Shown here: piece by piece, positions 14,021 through 18,646 of the stretch | Layout of the letters: each line of letters begins with the position of its first letter | How positions within the stretch are numbered: the stretch's first letter is position 1 | Assembly (NCBI GenBank): GCA_964458015.1 | Contig: CAYWGR010000110.1 | Span: 1 to 18,646 of the forward strand | Origin: CAYWGR01 sp964458015 | GTDB lineage: Bacteria > Planctomycetota > Planctomycetia > Pirellulales > Thermoguttaceae | Direction of reading: 5' to 3' | Length of the DNA stretch: 18,646 nucleotides | Made by a program: the position numbers and the translations under genes | Notes under the pieces: generated by a model | The model's input: the letters and a program-made list of their open reading frames with translations, nothing else | What the model was told of the DNA's origin: nothing | Database searches by the model: none

Positions 14021-15730
14021 ATGCGACATCCCCTCTGGATACCCTGGCGCTGGTGGCGGCGGGCGACGCAGTTCGCCTTGCTCGTTGTATTTCTTTGGAT
14101 GTTCCGCCGCACGGAATATACTGGCCATGACCTATTGCCCGGCGGGGAAAATTTTATTTTTCGTCTTGACCCCATGGCCGCCGCGGCCGCCATGTTGGGC
14201 GCTCGTCAGGTGATTACGCTGTTTTGGCCGGCTCTGCTGGCTGTCGTGCTGACGTTGATCCTCGGCCGCTTCTTCTGCGGCTGGATTTGTCCTTTGGGGA
14301 CGCTGCTGGATTACTTTCATCGAGTATTTATTGGCGCTCCTTGCGCGGTTTGGCGAAAATTGCGAGGTACGGCGACTCGCTCGATTTTACCGGAACATGC
14401 CGATTTGCTTACGCCACGGTCAAGATTTGGCAGGAACGTCAAATACTTTGTGCTCATTACGGTGTTGATGGCGGCCGTGTTTGCGTATCCTCTGGCGGGC
14501 TATGTCGATCCGTTTTCGCTGCTCGTTCGCGGAATGACGTTTTGGGGAGACGCCAAATTGTACAAGGGCGTGGATGCCCTGTTCGGATGGTTGCCCACCG
14601 AAGGTTGGACGGGCGACGTTTTATGGCCGTGGGTTAAAAAGCATCTGCTTCCCTTCCGGCCGATGGTGTTTCAGTTTGCCGGGGCATCGGCGGCATTGTT
14701 GGCGATTGTTTTTGCGTTGGAATTCGTTGGCCGGCGTTTTTGGTGCCGTTACCTTTGCCCGACGGGAACTTTGTTTGGGCTGTTTTCGCGTCGGTCGCTG
14801 CTGAAGCGAGTGCCGGCGAAGGTCTGCAAATCGTGCGGCGATTGCACGGCCATTTGCCGCATGGGCGCTTTGGATCCGGTCGAGGGAATCTCTCCTCAGC
14901 TTTGTACCTTATGCATGGATTGCGTTGATCTTTGCCCCAAGAACATTGCCAAGTTCAAATTTGCAGGAAATGCGGCGAAATCGCGGCCTGCGCCCACCGA
15001 TCTCTCGCGGCGCGGCATATTGGCCGGCGTGGCGGCAGGCGTCGCCATCCCCGGCGCGGCCTTGGCTTCCAAGCTGGGCGTCGAGCCGACGGTGCCGTCT
15101 AATCTGTTGCGCCCGCCAGGAGCCGGCGACGAGAAAGAATTCTTGAATCTTTGTATTCGCTGCGGCGAGTGCATGAAGGTTTGCCCAACGAACGTGTTGC
15201 AGCCGTCGCTTTTCGAGGGCGGTTTGGAAGGCATATTCTCACCGCATCTCGTGCCTCGCTATATCTTCGAGCAAAGTTTTTGCGAATACAGTTGCACGCT
15301 CTGTGGGCAGGTTTGTCCCACGGGCGCGATTCCACGCTTGATCGAAGAGGAAAAGCATAAGCAGCCCACCGGCAAAGCCTTTTTCGACCACAAGCTTTGC
15401 TTGCCTTGGGCCGAAGGCACGCCTTGCATCCGATGTGAGGAAATGTGTCCGACGCCGGAAAAGGCCATCAAGATCCTCAACACGTTCAAGATCAAAGGCG
15501 CCAACGGCGAGGATGTGGAGATCCAGCAGCCCTATGTCGATCGCGATCTTTGCGTGGGCTGCGGCATCTGCGAAAGCAACTGCACAATCTCAGGGGTGGC
15601 CGGCATTCGCGTCCAGAGGGTCGAAGCGCCGGATCCCGGCACGGAAACCTTGCTGAAAACCAAGCCTGCCGACCAACCGAAACCTCCCAGCCCGCCCAAG
15701 GAAGCCGTTGTGCCCGGCTACGGCGGTTGA
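14021..15730 (+). CDS. NapH-NapG fusion polyferredoxin (membrane, 4Fe-4S)
   Basis: The 569-residue product joins two proteins that are normally separate. The first part (1-310) is NapH/MauN-like: membrane helices, FCGWICPLG (Cys86, Cys90), FWCRYLCPTG (Cys242, Cys246) and two ferredoxin clusters, CKSCGDCTAIC (Cys269-279) and CTLCMDCVDLC (Cys295-305). Then comes SRRGILAGVAAGVAIPG (329-345), a Tat-like motif with a hydrophobic core, as at the start of NapG. The second part is NapG/MauM-like with four clusters: CIRCGECMKVC (378-388), CEYSCTLCGQVC (421-432), C-x8-CIRCEEMC (460-476) and CVGCGICESNC (511-521). NapGH carry electrons from quinol to a periplasmic acceptor; here the acceptor is unknown. 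Upstream ATG 13985 lies in the terminator stem, so ATG 14021 is preferred, though its ribosome-binding site is weak. Adjacent to the DUF362 gene. Confidence 0.88.
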   Translation: MRHPLWIPWRWWRRATQFALLVVFLWMFRRTEYTGHDLLPGGENFIFRLDPMAAAAAMLGARQVITLFWPALLAVVLTLILGRFFCGWICPLGTLLDYFHRVFIGAPCAVWRKLRGTATRSILPEHADLLTPRSRFGRNVKYFVLITVLMAAVFAYPLAGYVDPFSLLVRGMTFWGDAKLYKGVDALFGWLPTEGWTGDVLWPWVKKHLLPFRPMVFQFAGASAALLAIVFALEFVGRRFWCRYLCPTGTLFGLFSRRSLLKRVPAKVCKSCGDCTAICRMGALDPVEGISPQLCTLCMDCVDLCPKNIAKFKFAGNAAKSRPAPTDLSRRGILAGVAAGVAIPGAALASKLGVEPTVPSNLLRPPGAGDEKEFLNLCIRCGECMKVCPTNVLQPSLFEGGLEGIFSPHLVPRYIFEQSFCEYSCTLCGQVCPTGAIPRLIEEEKHKQPTGKAFFDHKLCLPWAEGTPCIRCEEMCPTPEKAIKILNTFKIKGANGEDVEIQQPYVDRDLCVGCGICESNCTISGVAGIRVQRVEAPDPGTETLLKTKPADQPKPPSPPKEAVVPGYGG

Positions 15731-15770
15731 GCGATACGTCAGTTTTTGCGGGGAACACAATCCACGCATG

Positions 15771-15785
15771 ATGGCATTCTGCCAT
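15771..15785 (+). repeat. Short hairpin after the polyferredoxin gene
   Basis: ATGGCA (15771-15776) and TGCCAT (15780-15785) form a perfect 6-bp stem around TTC, 41 bases after the stop of the polyferredoxin gene. No T-run follows, so it is at best a weak terminator. Further small stems (CCGAGG/CCTCGG near 15844-15863) occur in the same gap. Confidence 0.3.
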
Positions 15786-15920
15786 AAAATCGGTGCAGCA
15801 GCACACCACCCACAGGTGCTGTGTCTTGCCTTGTAGCCGGTTTGCCGAGGCCATCTTTCCTCGGATTTCCGGATATTTCCGCCAAATTCTCCGTTGTGGC
15901 GTTAAGTTTCGCTTGCTGGT

Positions 15921-15942
15921 CCCAATTACCATATAGATTGGG
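15921..15942. promoter_or_regulatory. Palindrome around a possible -10 box of the sigma gene
   Basis: CCCAAT (15921-15926) and ATTGGG (15937-15942) are perfect inverted arms 10 bases apart. The spacer and right arm contain TATAGA (15932-15937), a possible -10 hexamer, 50 bases upstream of the sigma factor start. No good -35 was seen at 17 bases, and no convincing GGAAC-type ECF promoter was found. An operator at the promoter of the sigma operon is plausible but unproven. Confidence 0.3.
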
Positions 15943-15987
15943 CGATTTTGCCTCGACAACCATCGCTGGCGGCAGCAGAGCAACGCT

Positions 15988-16512
15988 ATGAATTCGGATC
16001 GGCAGCAACGATTTACCGAGCAGTTCGTTAGCTACGATCGCCGTTTGTTCGGCTATGTGATTACCCTGCTGCCGAATTTCGATGAGGCTGAAGAAGCCTA
16101 TCAAGAAACCTGCATGCGTATTTGGGCCAAGTGGGACGAGTACGACTCGGATCGCGATTTCCTTGCCTGGGCGTGTGGGTTCGCCAAAAACGTCGTGCGT
16201 GAATTGCGGCAGAAGAAATTCCGAGGGCAAGCTCTCTTAAGCGAGCAAGCGATGGAACGCATCGCCGAAGCAAGGTTCCGCATGGACGCCGCGAACGATG
16301 TCATACAATCGCAGCTCACCGAATGTCTTAAAGAATTATCGGTCGAACAGCGCCAATTGGTCGTTCGGCATTACGCGGACGAAAAAACCATCAAGGCGAT
16401 TGCCGAGGAACTTCGGACGACGCCCGCTGCGTTATACATGAAAATCTCGCGGATAAGGCGGCTCTTGTTCGAGTGCCTGGATCGGGCGACTAATCGGAGG
16501 GCCGGCTCATGA
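15988..16512 (+). CDS. ECF sigma factor, Rhodopirellula type
   Basis: The 174-residue protein is an extracytoplasmic-function RNA polymerase sigma factor. Region 2 is FVSYDRRLFGYVITLLPNFDEAEEAYQETCMRIWAKW (residues about 13-49), with the core-binding DEAEEAYQETCMRIW motif, and FLAWACGFAKNVVRELRQKK follows. Region 4 is LKELSVEQRQLVVRHYADEKTIKAIAEELRTTPAALYMKISRIRRLLFECL, a helix-turn-helix for the -35 box. This pattern fits the Rhodopirellula/Verrucomicrobium sigma-70 family, used by planctomycetes with FecR-type partners. ATG 15988 gives the expected N-terminus with only a weak AGAG upstream. The stop overlaps the start of the next gene by 4 bases (ATGA), so the two are translationally coupled. 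Target promoters cannot be read from the window. Confidence 0.93.
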   Translation: MNSDRQQRFTEQFVSYDRRLFGYVITLLPNFDEAEEAYQETCMRIWAKWDEYDSDRDFLAWACGFAKNVVRELRQKKFRGQALLSEQAMERIAEARFRMDAANDVIQSQLTECLKELSVEQRQLVVRHYADEKTIKAIAEELRTTPAALYMKISRIRRLLFECLDRATNRRAGS

Positions 16513-18467
16513 ACGAGACGCTTTCCGATCTTGATCCGCGGAACGAGGAATTGTGGACGCTTGCCGAGGGCTTGTACAGCGGCCAGTTGACGCCCGAACA
16601 GCGAGATCGCTTGGAAACGCTGATTGCCCAGGATGACGCTGTTGCCATGTTTTGCGCCGGGTATGCCAATATGCATGCCATGCTGCGATGGCGCTTCCGT
16701 CCGATCGAGCCTGAAGTGACAAGTATTCCCGAGACCTTATCGGCCGATATGCCGGAACCAAGCGAAAACGTTCCCGCAACGACTGCCGACCCGGTACGAA
16801 GCCAGCGAGCGATTCCCCTTTTGTTCGGCAATGCCTTTCAGGGCACGATCGGCTTTTTCTCGCAGGAAGTGCCGTTTTCGATTCTCATTGCAACGTTCAT
16901 CACCGGTTTGGGGCTTTGGTTTGGTTCGCTTGTTCATGTAACGCATCACGAGCAATTCGCAGGCCCCGGACCGGACGTCCGACAGCCGTCGCCGTTGCCG
17001 CGGGTTGTCGAGCATCGGAATGCAAAGTATGTCGCTTGCGTCGCAAACATGGTGGACTGCAAGGGGCAGATCAAGGGGGCAGGGATTCGAGATCAGGGAT
17101 TGGAAACAGTAAGAAATCATAGACTGCTTATTGCCGTGGGTGACAAGTTTGTATTGACCTCCGGACTTCTGGAACTCAACTACGACACCGGCGCCAAGGT
17201 GATTCTCCAAGGGCCTGTAACTTATGAAGTAGATTCTCGCGACGGCGGATTCCTTTCCGTCGGCAAGCTGACGGCGAGATTAGAGAAGAAGGGATCAGAG
17301 GTCAGAGGTCAGGTGTCAGGGAAAGTGGTCAGTGGTCAGTGGCCAGTGGCTAGTGTAGAGGAGGCTAAATCCCGAAATCCCGAAATCTCAAAATCCCAAA
17401 TTTCTAATCCCCAATCCCTAATCCCTCATCCCTTATTTGCCGTGCGAACGCCGACGGCTACCGTTACCGATCTTGGCACCGAGTTCGGCGTCGAGGTCCG
17501 GGAATCGGGCGTTACCTCGGCCTATGTGTTTCGGGGAATTGTCGAGGTGCAGGTTTCCGGCATGAACGGCCGACGGGGGCAAGCCGTTCGATTGATTGAA
17601 AATGAAGCCGTGCAAGTGGATGCATCCAGCAATAAGGAACCATTCGTTCGACCTGTCGCGATCAAGAACGATGTTTTTATTCGATCGGAACAACTCGCCG
17701 AGATTGTCCAACAACGACAAAGTAAAACCGTTCGCTATCGTACGTTGGAATGGCCCGTGCTTCACAAAACATTGGTTGTTTGGGTGTCGCTCGATCAGTT
17801 GGACCAAAAGGGCGTGGGCGTTATGTCGCTGTTGGATATGCCCGAGTGGGACGGCATTGTCTACGACGAACTGAATCCACGAAAGTGGATGGGCGGCAGT
17901 CACGGATACCAACGCACGCAGAAAGAACAAGCATCGTATCCGGCCGAAACCGCCCGACCTGATGAGCTGGTGCAAATCGCGGCCGTTTACGAATGGACGA
18001 CCGTGACGCTCTATCGCAACGGGCAAAAGTATGCATCGTTCGATGCCGGAGACCGTCATGTCTATAAGAAAGACATGATGCTCTTGATCGGGAAACGGCA
18101 TCTGCCGATGTTTGAGGGGCATGAACTGCCGACACTCGCGGGCAAGGTGGAAGAAGCTCGTTTTTATGATTATGCAATGACGCCGGAGGGGATTGCATCC
18201 TTGAAACTCGGGGAATCATCGCAGATCCCGCCCGTCGGTTTGTGGACATTCGACGACGGCACTGCTCGGGATTCAACGGGGCATTTTCCCGAGGGCAAAT
18301 TGCATGGAAACGCGAAGATCGCCGACGGCAAGTTGATCCTCGACGGTCGAGACAGCTATCTCCTGATCCCCGCGGCGATGGCTCCGACTCAAAAAGCATC
18401 GGATGGGGCGGCAAGCCAAACGTTATCTACCCCCAAACACAAGGAGGAAACCAACGTCGCGAAATAA
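16509..18467 (+). CDS. FecR-domain and LamG-like membrane protein, sigma partner
   Basis: The 652-residue product is the probable anti-sigma or signal-sensing partner of the sigma factor it overlaps. Residues 1-65 form a cytoplasmic helical segment (WTLAEGLYSGQLTPEQRDRLETLI) that could bind sigma. One membrane helix lies at about 122-143 (PFSILIATFITGLGLWFGSLV). Outside it, a FecR domain runs from about 172 to 370: AVGDKFVLTSGLLELNYDTGAKVILQGPVTYEV, then LSVGKLTARL and FAVRTPTATVTDLGTEFGVEV. A concanavalin A/LamG-like domain follows (about 415-635), with EWTTVTLYRNGQKYASFDAG and WTFDDGTARDSTG. LamG folds commonly bind sugars. The FecR domain is split by two low-complexity inserts (about 192-204 and 262-308). 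The second is made of short DNA repeats yet stays in frame, and the product appears intact. Confidence 0.88.
   Translation: MNETLSDLDPRNEELWTLAEGLYSGQLTPEQRDRLETLIAQDDAVAMFCAGYANMHAMLRWRFRPIEPEVTSIPETLSADMPEPSENVPATTADPVRSQRAIPLLFGNAFQGTIGFFSQEVPFSILIATFITGLGLWFGSLVHVTHHEQFAGPGPDVRQPSPLPRVVEHRNAKYVACVANMVDCKGQIKGAGIRDQGLETVRNHRLLIAVGDKFVLTSGLLELNYDTGAKVILQGPVTYEVDSRDGGFLSVGKLTARLEKKGSEVRGQVSGKVVSGQWPVASVEEAKSRNPEISKSQISNPQSLIPHPLFAVRTPTATVTDLGTEFGVEVRESGVTSAYVFRGIVEVQVSGMNGRRGQAVRLIENEAVQVDASSNKEPFVRPVAIKNDVFIRSEQLAEIVQQRQSKTVRYRTLEWPVLHKTLVVWVSLDQLDQKGVGVMSLLDMPEWDGIVYDELNPRKWMGGSHGYQRTQKEQASYPAETARPDELVQIAAVYEWTTVTLYRNGQKYASFDAGDRHVYKKDMMLLIGKRHLPMFEGHELPTLAGKVEEARFYDYAMTPEGIASLKLGESSQIPPVGLWTFDDGTARDSTGHFPEGKLHGNAKIADGKLILDGRDSYLLIPAAMAPTQKASDGAASQTLSTPKHKEETNVAK
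17081..17103. repeat. Left copy of inverted repeat-like insert in the FecR gene
   Basis: This 23-base stretch (beginning AGGGATTCGAGATCAGGGAT) is, on the other strand, 19 of 23 identical to 17411-17433. It encodes the unusual GIRDQG loop in the FecR domain. Confidence 0.5.
17294..17434. repeat. Low-complexity repeat insert within the FecR gene
   Basis: The stretch has two repeat types. The first, to about 17354, has units like GGTCAGAG and GGTCAGTG repeated with drift. The second, 17366-17434, has heptad-like AATCCC(N) units (AAATCCCGAAATCCCGAAAT at the start, then TAATCCCTCATCCCTTA at the end). It encodes residues 262-308, which are absent from the FecR family pattern. The composition differs from the surrounding gene. 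Such repeats may be dispersed in the genome (inference). Confidence 0.75.
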
Positions 18468-18550
18468 ATCTTTTTATGGTGATGCGGAGAATGAGGTTTG
18501 CAGAGCACGTTTTTCATTTTCGGTTAACCCTTATCTGGGAGGAGTTGGTT

Positions 18551-18646
18551 ATGAGTGGTAAGAAGATATGGAGGAAGGCATGTCTGCTGTCGGCATTGCT
18601 CGTGCTGGCATTACATGCGACGACGGTCGTTGCGGCCGTTTCGGTG
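18551..18646 (+). CDS. Secreted protein, 5' part only
   Basis: Only 32 codons are in the window. ATG 18551 has an excellent ribosome-binding site (GGGAGGA, 18537-18543, 7 bases upstream). The start reads MSGKKIWRKACLLSALLVLA, a basic head followed by a hydrophobic core and a small-residue region (TTVVAAVSV), that is, a signal peptide. It lies 83 bases after the FecR/LamG gene on the same strand. In planctomycetes such sigma-FecR-LamG pairs are often followed by large secreted proteins, so this could be the regulated target, but the domain content is not visible. Confidence 0.72.
   Translation, partial: MSGKKIWRKACLLSALLVLALHATTVVAAVSV

Noticed and set aside
15752..15756. GGAAC as an ECF-type -35 box for autoregulation of the sigma gene
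   Set aside because: No matching -10 element was found at 16-17 bases, and it is more than 230 bases from the gene.
17294..17434. CRISPR array
   Set aside because: Units are short, degenerate and unspaced, lie inside an open coding frame, and no cas gene is nearby.

Overview
The window looks like a chromosomal segment of a planctomycete, most likely of the Pirellulales type. The basis is the combination of a Rhodopirellula-type ECF sigma factor translationally coupled to a FecR/LamG membrane protein, a small lipoprotein with the planctomycetal PVSGKITYEDG domain, a planctomycete-style secreted beta-helix protein and moderate GC. The taxonomic call is inference. The metabolic genes (ferrous iron uptake, ammonifying nitrite reductase, a large polyferredoxin) point to an anaerobic or facultative lifestyle.

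Layout, left to right. 1-624 (+): C-terminal part of a secreted Ig/FnIII-like protein cut by the window edge. 706-864 (+): a probable 52-residue two-helix membrane protein not covered by longer reading frames. 923-2011 (+): DNA polymerase III delta (holA). 2187-4828 (+): feoA, feoB and a FeoB-associated Cys-rich membrane protein behind a sigma70-like promoter with two overlapping palindromes. 4825-6316 (-): parvulin ppiC, a small lipoprotein and a GGQ release-factor-like protein; the last converges on the feo operon with a 4-nt overlap. 6525-10394 (-): a likely operon of an internally duplicated beta-helix protein, a secreted beta-propeller glycosidase-like protein and a YhcH/TabA sugar protein. 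10531-12563 (-): nrfH and nrfA, overlapping by 4 nt. 12564-13006: the only gene-free stretch above 300 bases, a divergent regulatory region with a sigma70-like promoter, a structured leader and an inverted repeat. 13007-13933 (+): Tat-type DUF362 protein, closed by a strong intrinsic terminator. 14021-15730 (+): a NapH-NapG fusion polyferredoxin. 15988-18467 (+): ECF sigma factor and its FecR/LamG partner. 18551-end (+): start of a secreted protein.

How the genes may work together. NrfH should take electrons from menaquinol and pass them to the pentahaem NrfA, which reduces nitrite to ammonium in the periplasm. The divergent DUF362 and NapHG-fusion genes look like a second membrane redox module, with six ferredoxin-type cysteine clusters and an internal Tat-like signal. 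Its acceptor is not in the window (no napA). The Feo system would supply iron for this Fe-S and haem load. The sigma/FecR-LamG pair probably senses a surface or polysaccharide signal and may control the secreted gene that follows. The most unusual items are the NapHG fusion with its buried Tat motif, the structured leader before the DUF362 gene, the repeat-derived inserts in the FecR domain, the 380-residue tandem duplication in the beta-helix protein and the small membrane protein upstream of holA.
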